A stretch of 64,000 nt of DNA from Prorocentrum cordatum (lineage: Eukaryota > Sar > Dinophyceae > Prorocentrales > Prorocentraceae), in contig CAUYUJ010003891.1 in assembly GCA_963575745.1 (NCBI GenBank), forward strand, positions 422,693 through 486,692, written 5' to 3'. Positions 38,331-49,140 of this stretch are shown here, piece after piece. Made by a program: the position numbers and the translations under genes. Under the pieces are notes generated by a model. That model did not search any database. It saw nothing but the letters and a program-made list of their open reading frames with translations, and was not told the origin of the DNA. Each line of letters starts with the position of its first letter. Position 1 is the first letter of the stretch.

Positions 38331-40755
38331 TCACCTTGTCGGGATGAGCATCGACGTCCATGACGCTGGCGTGCAGAACGCCTCGTCCAGGTGCGGATCA
38401 ATTCGCACTGCACCGAGCTGCCGCAGCAGCCCGAACTCACCCCTGGACGGATCATCTGCGATATTTTCGTCTGTCGGCACCCGCTCCACACGTGCTAGAC
38501 ACCGCAATTGCGCAATCTTGACCCAGAGGCCGTGTGCGAGACAAGCGTGATCGAACGCGCGCGCGGCGCCGCTGCCGGCGGCGGCCTGCGCGCCTGTGTT
38601 GTCAGACCAGATTACGACGCGCCGACGGCGGAGCAGGTGTTCAAACGAGCACAAGCCCAGGGCAATGCTCAGCATTTCCAAGCCCATGATTTGATTATCT
38701 TCCCTGGGCTGGAACGCCTTCAAGATCCTGGCGCACGCGTGCGCGCGCGTCGCGACCAAAACTGACGCTGACCTGCGCAGCCGTGCCGGGCGGCAGGTGG
38801 CATGCACGTCCAGTAGCATTTGTTGTCAACGAACAGTACGGCGGCCGCCATGGGCGGGCGGCTGGCTGCGTCGCAGAACAGATGGGCCACGGGGCCCGCC
38901 GCTTCGTCGCACCACCTTCGTGACTGTGCCAGCTCGCCGCCCAGCACGATCAACCACCACCGCAGCACTAGCCGTAGCGCTTGCGGCATGTCGGGAGAGC
39001 CGCGATGTGCCTGGGCGTAGATCGGCCTGCCGCAACGTGGGCGTGGCAAATGGGTGCGCTGCCGGCGCACGGTACAGAAAAACACACCTGAGCATGGCGC
39101 GCCCCGCGCGGTTGAACATGTTACCGGATGCCCAGGCTAGTGCGCCCGCGAGTTTGCTCGCGTCACCTGGCCGCGCGCGCCGCGACGCTGCGTGGCGGGC
39201 CGCAAACTGGGTCCACGCCTGCGCGTAAGATGCCCGAATCGAGTGCCAACGTGATACGTGCTGTCCACTTAGCGATCTTGTCGGGCAGCGGAACGCACGA
39301 CATCCCCTCCGATGAGAGGTCGACGCGAAGTCCCAGGATACCGAGCGGGACAGCACAGGAAATCTTCTCGTCTGCCAGCGCGGACCGGCCCAATAAGCAT
39401 CTTACGATGCGCGCGATGCAATCCAGCAGGTGTTCGACCTGCCGCGCGGCGCGCGACGGCGACCGATCGGCCGGCTCGCGTGACACCCCGCGCCTCGGCC
39501 CACCTTTCGGCGCCGAACATATCGTCCACGTAACGAAAGATCGCCGCGTGGAGTACACGGCGTAGAATCGCGCATGTGAGGGCGCCAACGCGTTCCCAGT
39601 TATGAACGCTTGCAACTGCGCGGGGGACAAGTGCGACGCGGTGTGTGCCGAGAGCGGACGACGCGCCTGCCCCGAATGGGCACGCGCAGTGAGCATGCGC
39701 CGTGACCTCATCCTTGTAACGGAATATGACCCTGATCAAAGCCCGATGCTCAGGTCGCAGCGGAAGCCTCCGGAAGGCGGCGTCGATGTCGAGCTTAAAC
39801 AAGCGCGGCACAGAGGATGCCTGCAACCCGGGCGCGCGTGTCGCGGACGCGTTGCGGTGTTGATGCCGGCAATGGAGCAATCGTCCACCGCGCGAACCTG
39901 CCGCGAAGTGCGCGCGCACGACAAACTTTAAACAACGCTTCGCGCGGGCGCGCGCGCGCGCTTGCGGGTGCCGTCGCTCCTGACACCCTGTACTACCCCG
40001 AACCGGGGCACCAGAATGATACTGCCCAAGTCGAGGTCTGACAGACCCTCGGGCGCTCGCATCCTCCATAGTCGGAAATCTTTATCCGTGAGGTCCCACA
40101 ACACTTGCGCGTTGGTGTCGGAGCGTAAACGCGCGAGCAGACGCTTGTTTGCCGCCCGGGCGCCCTTTAAAAGAACCTCGGTGGACTTCTCCTGCGGAAA
40201 TGTAGCAGGCGCGGCAATGCCCGACACCGGTAATTCACCCAGCAGGGGCACCCCCTCGCGCGCGACGGGCGCGCGATGGCAAACGACGGCGGCACGTGGG
40301 CACGCCTGACGAAAGCACTCCACGCATTCGCGATCAATGTGTCCAATGCTGGCCGCCAACTCTGCAAGCAGCGGCCCGTTGACATACCAGGCGACCCCGC
40401 GAACGCCTTCGTCTGCGCCGCGGTACCGCGCCTCGATGGCGCCACTCTGCTCGAGCTGGTGGGCCCGAGTTTCAATGCGCCGAACGGCTTCTTCGCGCGC
40501 TCGCCGGACCGCGCCGGACGTGCGCTCGCTGATCCAGCGCACCGCGTCTGAGACGTCTGTCGCCAAAGTGATCTTCTTTTCAAATTCGTATGTCCTGCCT
40601 TGGGCCTGACGTATGAAGTCGCGCTTGAGGGCGCACTTTGCGCCGTCCCGCGCCGGCGGCGCCGGCGCGGGCGGCGCGCCCTTCGCCGTGCAACGTCGTT
40701 TAGGCGGCGGCGGCGGCGCCGGTATGATGCTTGACCGTTGTGGCCGCACCACCAT
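38331..40755 (-). pseudogene. Element B: pol (RT-RNase H), frameshifted
   Basis: From ATG 40,755 the N-terminal region is open to 39,928 and keeps LWDLTDKDFRLWRMRAPEGL, LDLGSIILVPRFGVVQGVRS, lost by frame shift in A. RT fingers RQVRAVDDCSIAGIN at ~39,900, then a ~93 bp deletion; palm LFKLDIDAAFRRLP and FRYVDDMFGAERW in the frame 40,069-39,269; thumb in 39,711-39,163; RNase H in 39,085-38,720 and 38,819-38,331 (SDNTGAQ, DENIADDPSR). The frame changes between palm, thumb and the two RNase H parts are the same as in element A. Confidence 0.75.
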
Positions 40756-41237
40756 AATACAAGAGTGCGAAGACTGCGCAACCGTGAGCCCCTGCGCGTC
40801 CTCTCTTGCAACAAAACTCTGCCGCCGCTGACTCCACGAGAGGAGCGACGCCGCCGATGCGCGCGTTTGCGGCGGCAACCGATGCCACCCGCCACACTCC
40901 ACCAATGCGCGTGGGCAGGACGAGGGCGCGAGAGCATTGGTAGCGCACCCCCACGCCGAGCAGGGCCTCGCACGAGAAGCCCTGGCCTCTGCGGGATGCT
41001 TGCGCGCCTTCCACGGGCGCACCCACCGCAGATAAGGCGAGACCAGGCCTGCGTGCAACGCCGCGCGCCGCGCCATGCGCACGAGCAGGAACGCTACGTG
41101 CCTTGGGGCGGGCCGCGCGCGAATGGCCCTCTCTTCATAGAAATGCAACCGCAGGCGAATGCGTCAAAATGCCTCAGCGCGAGGCCGGCGCGCTGCGCCA
41201 GGCAGGAAAGCCACGCAGGTCACGGACACCGCCTGCG

Positions 41238-41942
41238 TTATCTGCAGCAGCGCCTGCCGCGCGCGCGGCCGCGGAGCGAACGGCGCGACCGCGGAAACAT
41301 TGCGAGGGCGCCGCGAATCGGGGACGTCAAGCGCTCCCCTACTTCTTGGCCCATTTCGCGGGCCGGGGCGGCGTGCGCGGCGCGTCTGGCGCCGGCCTCT
41401 TCGAGCTGCCCCACGCGCCCGTCTTCCACGTAGATCGGCCCCAGCCGCCGCTGTGCCAGGACGCGCCGGAATGCGAAGAGCGCGTCTCCGCCGCGCCCTT
41501 GTTCGGCGCGGCGCGGCCACTGCCGCGGCCGTTGCCCGCGGGCGTGGCCTGGGCGGCCTGCCCCTGCGCCTGCAAACGCAACTGTCACGCACGACGCGCA
41601 GCGCCCCCGGCACGCGCGGGCGACCTTGGCTGCGCGGTCGAACTCGTTCTCTGCAGCCCGCAGGGACAACGCGTCGAGCCCTTTCGAGGCCTCCTCAATA
41701 TTGAACTTCTCGACGCCGCTCTGTCGCGAGCGCTCGGCCCAGCTCTTGCGGACGATTTTGTCGTACAGGAGCCCAAGCCCCGCCTTGCGGCCCGCGAGCG
41801 GAGCTTCCAAGGCCACCTCGCGAAAGGCAACGGGCGCGCGCGCCGCTACGCGTGCGCGCTGGCACGTCGCGGGCCTGGAGCACAAATCGCTTATGCTCCA
41901 AGCAGCGTGCGTAAGATAGCTGCTTAGTGGCAGCAGCCGCAA
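41238..41942 (-). CDS. Element B: gag-like ORF, 234 codons
   Basis: Full-length partner of the ORF at 32,688-33,392, differing by scattered substitutions without frame change (for example FNIEEASKGLDALSLRAAEN). Retention of this frame in both copies is the main support for calling it a gene. Confidence 0.45.
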   Translation of the reverse strand: MRLLPLSSYLTHAAWSISDLCSRPATCQRARVAARAPVAFREVALEAPLAGRKAGLGLLYDKIVRKSWAERSRQSGVEKFNIEEASKGLDALSLRAAENEFDRAAKVARACRGRCASCVTVAFAGAGAGRPGHARGQRPRQWPRRAEQGRGGDALFAFRRVLAQRRLGPIYVEDGRVGQLEEAGARRAAHAAPAREMGQEVGERLTSPIRGALAMFPRSRRSLRGRARGRRCCR

Positions 41943-42273
41943 TCGCCCATGCGTCGTAGGCGAAGTGAAACTCGGCCCACGACAACGCGCGCTGACCTTT
42001 ACTGCCGCATTCAGCCGTCACTCCGTTGGCGTCTGCGTGGTCGACCCCGTGGGCGCTCGCGGCCCAGGTCGGGAGAAAGCCGCGCAAATCAGAATAAACG
42101 AAAGGATTCGCGCAGCCCCTCTTTCTCGCGCATACGACCTCGGCAGCCATCCAATCACATTTCTCGCTCCTGTGCAAGGCAGCGACCGCTGTCACCGCCG
42201 CTGGCGCGCTCACGTGAGGGCGCGCCTCGGCCAGATCGTCTGGCTGAGGCCGTCCAACGTCATCGTCGCCAAC

Positions 42274-42618
42274 TCAGCGCCCACGTCTACGTGGTGTACG
42301 GGGGCGGCCATTTCCACATTGGCCTCCGCCCCGATGCGAGCGTGCAGACCAGGAGGGCTCGCCGGGCGCGCTCGCGCACGCTACCTGCTTACCCGCAGTT
42401 GCGGCGCGCTCCAGCGCGCGGCGGAGCACGCCTTTCACGCCCGCTGGCAGGCCCTCCGAGCCTGACAGCTCTTCTAGCCGAATGTTCGCCAGCTGTGCCG
42501 GCGTCAGCAGCTTACTAGCGCCTAGGCAGTCAATCGCAGCCTTGCATTCGATGTCCGACCATTCTGCCCCGAACACGGGGTCTTGGCGCAGAAAGCACGG
42601 CAGCGGTCCGTCCGCCAT
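42274..42618 (-). CDS. Element B: small ORF with SAM-like domain
   Basis: From ATG 42,618: MADGPLPCFLRQDPVFGAEW, SDIECKAAIDCLGASKLLTP. Same length and plan as the element A copy at 33,728-34,072. Confidence 0.45.
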   Translation of the reverse strand: MADGPLPCFLRQDPVFGAEWSDIECKAAIDCLGASKLLTPAQLANIRLEELSGSEGLPAGVKGVLRRALERAATAGKQVACASAPGEPSWSARSHRGGGQCGNGRPRTPRRRGR

Positions 42619-43379
42619 CACGAACAAAGAAGCCAGAAAACACCAGCGTCGCACTGCTCGCACACGCGGGGATCACGCGGCGGGCCGACTGCAACGCAGC
42701 GCACTCAACACGCGCACAGAAAGACGGCGACGCCGGTAGCAACACGAGCGAGGTGCCTGCAGATACCCGGTCCGCCGCTTCGCAGACGCAAAACGAACGC
42801 GCGCGCCCCGAACGCGGGGGAACCGCGGCGCCGGGAACGCAACGCGAGATGCCTGCGGAAACCTGGTCCGCTCATGGCCGTGAGCGCGGGTCACGCGTCT
42901 TACCGAGCGGGCAGGCGCTGGCCAGCTGGTCGATCCTCGCGCTTCGTGCGCACGGCCCAAGCGGCACCGTGGCCGTCAGCTCCATCGAGGGGCTGCCTGA
43001 AGGCCCTGCGGCAGATGTGCGCCTCCGTGGCGACGATATGGTGCGATCGCGCTGGGGGGCTGGATGCTCCCGCCGCCCGCACACGCGACAATAAGAACAC
43101 ACAGAAGGGCCAATGCGACGCGTCTCGCGACATGGGGCGGGCTGCGTTGACGGCGCCTCGTCGTCAGACGACGTCGCTACACGGCGTACTTAGTAGCCCG
43201 CGCAGCGACCCTTATGCGGCCTCCAGTTGCGGGAGGGAGCGAGCAAATCCACACTGGGGCGACACGCGCGGCACGAGCGCGCGCGTTTGTTAAAAGCGTT
43301 GTGGTCGCGCGCGCCGCCCTAGGCGCCCGCGACCCGCGCTGGCGGGCGCGCTCGCAGCTTTACCCGGCGGAAGCGCGCT

Positions 43380-43817
43380 TCATCGCCGCTCTGGATTGTC
43401 CATTAGCAGGTAGCGTATCGCGGGCGCAGAGACGATTTTTGGCTTAGCGTAGCCCATTATCATATGGCAGACGCCGCGCGGCAAACGCGGTGCGCATTGG
43501 GCCAGGGCGAATCGCAGTTCAGCCCACGCCTGCTCCAGCCTTACTAACCGAGGGCCGACTGCTCCGAGTCGGACTGGCGACCAGCAGCTCTCGTTGGCAG
43601 GTGGCGCTGGCATTGCTAGGGGCGGGCCTCTTGGCGCTCGCCCCTGCAGCCTGGGGCCCGCCCCCTTAACCAGCAGGTAGCGAAGCCGCTCGCGCGCCTG
43701 CGACAACACTGTGTCTGCGGACGCGACCCGCGCGCGGGATGCGGTGCGCGCCAAGGAGCCCCTTTCTGTTTTCGCCTCGAACCGCACGAGCGCCGCCTGC
43801 GCAGCCTGCTCCGCCAT
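43380..43817 (-). CDS. Element B: 5' ORF of unknown function
   Basis: From ATG 43,817: MAEQAAQAALVRFEAKTERG, then LEQAWAELRFALAQCAPRLP and RGVCHMIMGYAKPKIVSAPA. It ends earlier than the element A copy (34,776) through a changed C-terminus near 43,380-43,440. Confidence 0.4.
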   Translation of the reverse strand: MAEQAAQAALVRFEAKTERGSLARTASRARVASADTVLSQARERLRYLLVKGAGPRLQGRAPRGPPLAMPAPPANESCWSPVRLGAVGPRLVRLEQAWAELRFALAQCAPRLPRGVCHMIMGYAKPKIVSAPAIRYLLMDNPERR

Positions 43818-44398
43818 CGCAAGCAAGCAGAAGCCGCTGACTTCACCCGACATTCAGAGCCGCTGCGAACCTGCGGCAGCCAGCGCAAAAACCGTCGACC
43901 GACGGCGGGAGTTCGCTGCCTTTGCGCTGCGAGTCTGGCGCGCTGCGAGTCTCGCGCTCGACTGTTCACTGGGAATGCGAAAGAAACGTTTGCAACGATT
44001 GGCCACTATGGGCCTCCGAGCGAGACGCGCGGGTCTGCCGGCAGTCAGGCAAGCCGCAACGGCCGCCCTATCGAAGATTGGCCGCTCTAGGGCCGCCAGA
44101 CATGCGGGCTGGCATCGGCTGCCCTGCTACTGAATGGCCACTCTGGGCCGCCAGACGAGGGTCGCTCTGGACCCGCGAGAGGGAACCCTATGGGTACGTT
44201 GGTCACACTGGGCCGACGTAAGAAGCCACTCTGGGCTTGATAGCAATGCCGTGACCCCTCAGGGTCGTGAAACAGACTCCGCCAGGGTGGAGAAACAACG
44301 CGTAGGTCACCAAGGGCCAGCGGTGTTGGCCCGAGGTGAACCAAGGGACACAGGACCCGCAAGGAAAAGCCCTAGACAACGACACCCACGAGGGGCCA

Positions 44399-44845
44399 AA
44401 CTGGGCCAGAAAAGAAGCGCGACCGCGGTCGCGTCCGACGCACTCTGGCGAACGGACGCCCCGCGCGTCGCCCCCAGGGTTGGTCCAAAGCCGCACACTG
44501 GCAGACAGAGGACCACACCCCGGCCAGCCGCCCCACCTTAAGAGTGCACGCTAGGCAGGTGGGGCGCTGCAGACATGACCGGGCACTTGATATCCCGCCC
44601 CGCGGCCAGGCGGCAAAGAGGAGGCATCGCGACCGTGCACGGAGGAGCGGAGGGAGGAAGGGCCCCGACGCACGGCCGCGCGGCACGCCAGCATGCCCGC
44701 GCGGGGCCTGGCCCGCCCGACGTAGCGGCGGCGCGTGGCGGGTGGGCATGCGGGCGCCCGCCGTCGCCCGGTGCGCCGACGGCGGGACACTCCCGCCTGG
44801 GGGCGTCGACTTACGACTTGCAATAACAAGTTATTACTGCCCCAT
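44399..44845 (-). repeat. Complete right-end sequence of element B
   Basis: From AGAAAAGAAGCGCGACCGCG to the terminal CCCCAT, ~447 bp, matching the right two-thirds of units 1 and 2. Contains the near-palindrome AATAAC-AA-GTTATT ten bases before the end. Confidence 0.8.
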
Positions 44846-45150
44846 CATTAGCAGCGACATCATCATTATCACTGCAATTTTCATCGCCATCGACATCGTC
44901 ATCGTCGTCGGGGCCGTCTTGTGCACGATCCTTGCTCATTCCCTTTTTTCCTCCGGTCTCTCCTCCCCCTGCGCCGCCTCCTCTTTTTGTTCCGCAGATA
45001 CCGACGGAACAAGCTACATGATGCACGTTTACACTTTTACCCGTCCTGATGGCGAGAGCCATGTGCACGCCCCCTCTCCTGAATGACCAATTTAAGACTG
45101 TCCTCGTTGAGGCCAAAACGTACGCACACAAACTGTCCAAGTCGAACTAA
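44846..45150. other. Right target flank, CAT/CGTCATCG-rich then unique
   Basis: CATTAGCAGCGACATCATCA, then ATCGCCATCGACATCGTCAT continue the microsatellite seen left of the array; after ~44,920 it becomes ordinary sequence. No gene. Confidence 0.6.
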
Positions 45151-45469
45151 GGTTCCCCGATGTCTCCCGAGGTCGTTGCCTGACTTTGGCCCAGGATAGG
45201 TGGCGCGCTCTCGGCGCCAAGAGGCCCACCAGGGCACGCGGCGAAAGAGCCCCCAAACCCCGCTGGCCCATCCCGAAAATTGTCTCGAGCCGCGCGGGGG
45301 CCGCCCTTCTGACGCTGTATTACGCTGTCGCGCAAAGCTACCGCCACGGGACGGCGGTCGCATCTTCGCCAGGCTGAGAATTCATCCCCACGCGCAGCCC
45401 GCGCACGCCAGGCTGGCAAAGACCACTTCTGGTTTGGACCGTCGGGGGGGAAGGCTTGGTGCGAGCTCC

Positions 45470-46020
45470 TCATCACCCCCCCGTCTCGTCCACCCTTTCC
45501 ACGCCCTCCCTCCTTTCCCTCTGGCCTAAGGCCCCTCCTCCCCCCACCCATTGCGCTTTCAGGTCGGTTTTCATTCCGCCCTTCCTCCGCGCCATCATCC
45601 TCAACCCCCCCCCCTTCCCTCCGTCCGTCCGTCCGCCCCTCCCTCCCGCTCCCCCTTTTTGATGATTGCCCGACATCTCCCTTGCCCATTGCCCTGCGCC
45701 CCCACCTCCAATTCCCCCGCCGGCCCGCTCATCCCTCATTCCTCCGCGTCATCGCCCTTCCCCCCCGCCCCCTCTCCCAAGTCCACGCGCCCCCCCCCGC
45801 CCCCCCCCTTTCCACGCCTTCCCCTCTCCCTTGTCCTCCCTATTATTTCCCGCTCCCTTCCCTACAACAAACACCCCTCGCCCCGTTCTCCTCCTTCCGC
45901 CGCTGCCCCCTCCCCCTTCCTCCTCTTCCTCTTCCCCTTCCTGCTCTTCCTGCTCCCCGTGATCACCCTCTTCCCCCCTCCTCATTATCCCCCCCCCCCT
46001 CTTCTTCAAATGTCCCACCC
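45470..46020. repeat. C/T-rich tract
   Basis: About 550 bp of CCCTCC/CCCCCC-rich sequence on the plus strand; frames are Pro/Ser/Leu-rich and not coding. Confidence 0.7.
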
Positions 46021-46850
46021 TTCCTTCGCGCGTCCCACTTTGCCACTATTCTCGCGCAGTTGCCCTGTGACACGCCCGGCAAGTTTGCGCCAAACGGCCG
46101 CGTTAAATGGCCCACGCTGCTACGGATTATCACACAATGAAGACCGTCCTGTGTCGCGCAAGGCGCGGGATGCGCGCGCAGGACATGGGGGCGGGCACGA
46201 AGGGCGGGAGAAAGACGCGAGTGGGGGCCATAATTACAGCGCGACCGCAGCATGGAGACGGTGGAAATAGGAAGAGGGGGACGACGAACGACGCTGGGCG
46301 AAGGGGAGCGGCCATTATCTCCCGGCGGCACGCTGGACAAGCAACGCGGCCCGCGCAACGTCGCCGTTGCCTCCCAAGGAACAGCTGTTCGTAGCCCAAT
46401 CCTAGGAACGAGCGAGGCCGAGCTAGCCCGCCAGCGTCGCCGCCTCCTCCCCGCACCTTTCATTGCGGGCGCCAAAACGCCCGCCGGCGCGCCGCCCGGT
46501 CAGCGGGCGGCCCGCGGGTAAGAAAATCAACGCCACGGTCGCGCATCAGCAGCAGCTTGTCCACCGTCATCGCCCTGGAAAGCATTGCGTAGGAACGCAG
46601 CCAGAGGGCATCCAGGTCCTCCGCGTCCTCGCGCCAGGAAACGACAATGACTCCGGGGGTGCAAGACCCAGCCCTGGCAGGCAGTGGACGTCAGGTGCTC
46701 GGCGGGGGAGATGACCAGACCGCGACCTGATGCATGCGGAAGTCGAACGGGCTCGGAGTCAGCGGCTCGATGAAGACGGGGCCCGCATCCCTCAGCGACG
46801 CCGAGGTCTCGACTGATACGAGTACAATTTCACTACGCCGACCCCCCATC
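46021..46850. other. Unique GC-rich stretch, no gene recognised
   Basis: No repeat and no frame with protein-like composition beyond short segments. Confidence 0.35.
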
Positions 46851-46859
46851 AGCGGCGAC

Positions 46860-47970
46860 AGGTTCCTAACCTGCAGCCACCATCAACGGCGAAGTCCCAT
46901 CTGATCTGAATAGGACGTCGCCCCGCTGGACCATGCAGCAAACCTCGAAACGTGGCGACAGGCTCGCAGCTCGCAGCCCCCAGCGATGGCGAGGTCCCAT
47001 CTGATCTGGATAGGACGTCACTCCGCCGCACCCCGCAGCAGCCGCCGAAACTGGCAACAAATTCGCAATTCTCAGCTCCCGAGCGACGGCGAAGTCTCAT
47101 CTCACCTGAAAAAGACGTCACTCCGCTGCACTCCACAGAAGAACCCGAAATTGGCGACGGTTTCGCAGCTCGCAGCCCCCAGCGACGCCGAGGTCTCGTC
47201 TGAACTGAATGCAACTTCACTAGGCTGGACCTCCCAGCAACCCGCTAACATGGCGACTGATTGCCAACTCGCACCCCCCAACGACGGCGAAGTCTCATCT
47301 GATCTGAATAAGGCGCCACTCCGCTGCACCCCCCCCAGTGACGGCGAGGTCTCATCTGACCGGAATCAGGCGCCGCTCCGCTGCACCCCGCAACAACCCC
47401 CGAACATGTCGACTGTTTGCAAATTCGTGCACCCCGACGACAGCGAGGTCTCTTCTAATTTGAATGAAACGTTACTCCGCTTCACCCCACAACAACCCTC
47501 GAAACTGGCAATGGTGTCGCAACTCGCAGCCCCCAGCGACGCAGAAGTCTCGTCTAATCTGAATGCAGCTTCACTGCGCTGGACCCCCCATCAACCCGGT
47601 AAAATGGAATCACTTTGCCAATTCGCACCTCCCAGCGACAGCGAGGTCTCATCTGAATTGAATAAGACGTCGCCCAGCTGCACCACCCAGCAGCCCTCGA
47701 ACGTGGCGACGATCTCGCAGCTCGCAGCCCCCGACGGCGGGGTCTCATCTGATCTGGATAGGACGTGACGTCGCTCCGCTGCACCCCCAGCAGCCCTCCA
47801 AAGTGGCGACGGTCTCGCAGCTCGCAGCCCCCAGCGACGGCGGGGTCTCATCTGATCTGGATAGGACGTGACGTCGCTCCGCTGCACCCCCAGCAGCCCT
47901 CCAAAGTGGCGACGGTTTCGCAGCTCGCAGCCCCCAGCGACGGCGGGGTCTCGTCTGACAGCCCTCGAAA
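46860..47970. repeat. ~99 bp minisatellite, about 11 copies, open as a 33-residue repeat
   Basis: Unit: CAGCTCGCAGCCCCCAGCGA, CGGCGAGGTCTCATCTGATC, TGGATAGGACGTCACTCCGC, TGCACCCC, CAGCAGCC...AAACTGGCGAC. A plus-strand frame from 46,986 to 47,768 stays open (LAAPSDAEVSS...LRCTP.QP) because most units are 99 bp. The last three units are nearly identical and break the frame with a duplicated GACGTGACGTC. Confidence 0.8.
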
Positions 47971-47994
47971 ATGGTGACCATGTCGCAGTTCGCA

Positions 47995-48060
47995 GCCCCG
48001 CGAGCCCCCAGGCAGGCAGGCTGGCAGGCAAGCGGCAGGAGGCAGGCAGGGCGGCACGCG
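47995..48060. repeat. (GGCAGGCA)n short repeat
   Basis: AGGCAGGCAGGCTGGCAGGC and following GGCAGGAGGCAGGCAGGGCG. Confidence 0.7.
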
Positions 48061-48230
48061 GGCACGAGCCGGGTGAGAGGCAAGAGAAACGGGAGGTGGG
48101 AGGACAAAATGGAAACCGCAGGGCTCTGTTCAAAACTAGAACCCGAAGCAAGAAGACAAGAAGGCTGGGGATCAAATGCGCCCACACGTGTACGAATGAT
48201 GTCGTAGCCTGTCTCACGTAGTCGGCCAGC

Positions 48231-48730
48231 TCAACACCACCGATGTGTGAGGAGTAACGAAGCGTGGGGGATGACTGTGCCGTACCAGTTTCTGTATGAC
48301 TCGATGATAGCCATGATAGCTCGCCCGCGTGCTGTTCGAAGCACTGGCCAGATAAAAGAAGATCGAAACGCAGATCCACTACCGCCCATGCCGAAGCAGC
48401 AGCCCAAAAACACGGTCGCAGCACAACGCCAGCTGGGACGTCAAGTGCACTCATGACGCTTCCTCCGGCGGCCTGGCAACGATGGTGTGAATGCACGAGT
48501 GAGTATGGAAAGTCACCCACGGCAAGTACGGACGACTCACCCCGCTTCCACCTGCAACAGCGCACGGGCACGCGACCGAACAGCTCACTGCGAACGCTGC
48601 CTATGTTAGCCCCCCCCTATGATCGCGTAGGACAGTCCAATCAAACCAGGCACCACGAGGAAGACCATAATGATGAGCATGAGGATGAGCATGAGGATGG
48701 AAGACAAGCTGGGTAAAACAACATTTATGG
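48231..48730 (-). pseudogene. Fragments of a possible membrane protein
   Basis: On the minus strand one frame gives a strongly hydrophobic segment (ILMLILMLIIMVFLVVPGLI, then GLSYAIIGGG, 48,685-48,606) ending at a stop. About 200 bases on, another frame reads VFLGCCFGMGGSGSAFRSSF, IWPVLRTARGRAIMAIIESY and RNWYGTVIPHASLL (48,413-48,231). They could be two exons of a polytopic membrane protein or decayed remnants. No family recognised; no frame-preserving splice could be fixed. Confidence 0.3.
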
Positions 48731-48984
48731 CGACGCGCGGGCGAAGTCGGCCTCTCCGCCCCGACTTCAGGGGCTGTGGCTGGTCGGGTGTGCGTCTCCG
48801 CTGATCCCTCTCCCTGGCGCAGTGCAGCGGGGAATGTCGATGTGCGATCATAGGTCCAACCAAAAACTTGGACAACAAAATGGGGTCGGGTGGGCTACTC
48901 AGCAGCCTCCCCCGACCCATCTGGCCAGGCAGCCCTCGTAGGGGGGAGGAGCCTCCTTGCAAGTCTTTCCAACTTGCCTATCGC

Positions 48985-49140
48985 TCATCCCCCCTCCTCC
49001 TCCTCCTCGCTCCCGCCTCCCCTCCCCTTTCTCCTCTCCCACCTACCAGGTCCATTCCTCGCTCCGTTCCTCCTCCTCCTCCTCCTCCTCCTCCTCCTCC
49101 TCCTCCTCCTCCTCCTCCTCCTCCTCCTGCTCCGCCTGGG
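48985..49140. repeat. (TCC)n tract
   Basis: Near-perfect CTCCTCCTCCTC run at 49,068-49,130 with flanking pyrimidine-rich sequence. Confidence 0.9.

Larger units (their letters stand above)
26267..44845 (-). mobile_element. Head-to-tail array of four tyrosine-recombinase retroelements (DIRS/Ngaro-like)
   Basis: Four consecutive units share one left end (AAGTCTCCTTCGCGGCGACG) and one right end (GCAATAACAAGTTATTACTG, then CCCCAT). Junctions read CCCCAT|AAGTCTCC at 26,905/26,906 and 27,556/27,557 and CCCCAC|AAGTCTCC at 36,156/36,157. The outer flanks are CATCATCAT on the left and CATTAGCAGCGACATC on the right, so excising the block restores an unbroken CAT repeat with no target-site duplication. 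Coding is on the minus strand. Protein content (RT with YVDD, RNase H, tyrosine recombinase, no DDE integrase) identifies the DIRS-type superfamily. No long terminal inverted repeat or methyltransferase domain was seen, which leans towards Ngaro-like. Confidence 0.85.
36157..44845 (-). mobile_element. Element B, 8.7 kb DIRS/Ngaro-like retroelement
   Basis: Same organisation and orientation as element A, and nearly identical over long stretches (the 162-residue RNase H ORF is identical in translation). Differences: ~93 bp deleted from the RT fingers near 39,840, extra A residues in the recombinase near 37,010, and a 14-base insertion (AAAAGCGGTCTGCG) near 37,775. Keeps the complete right end, starting AGAAAAGAAGCGCGACCGCG at 44,399. 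Confidence 0.8.
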
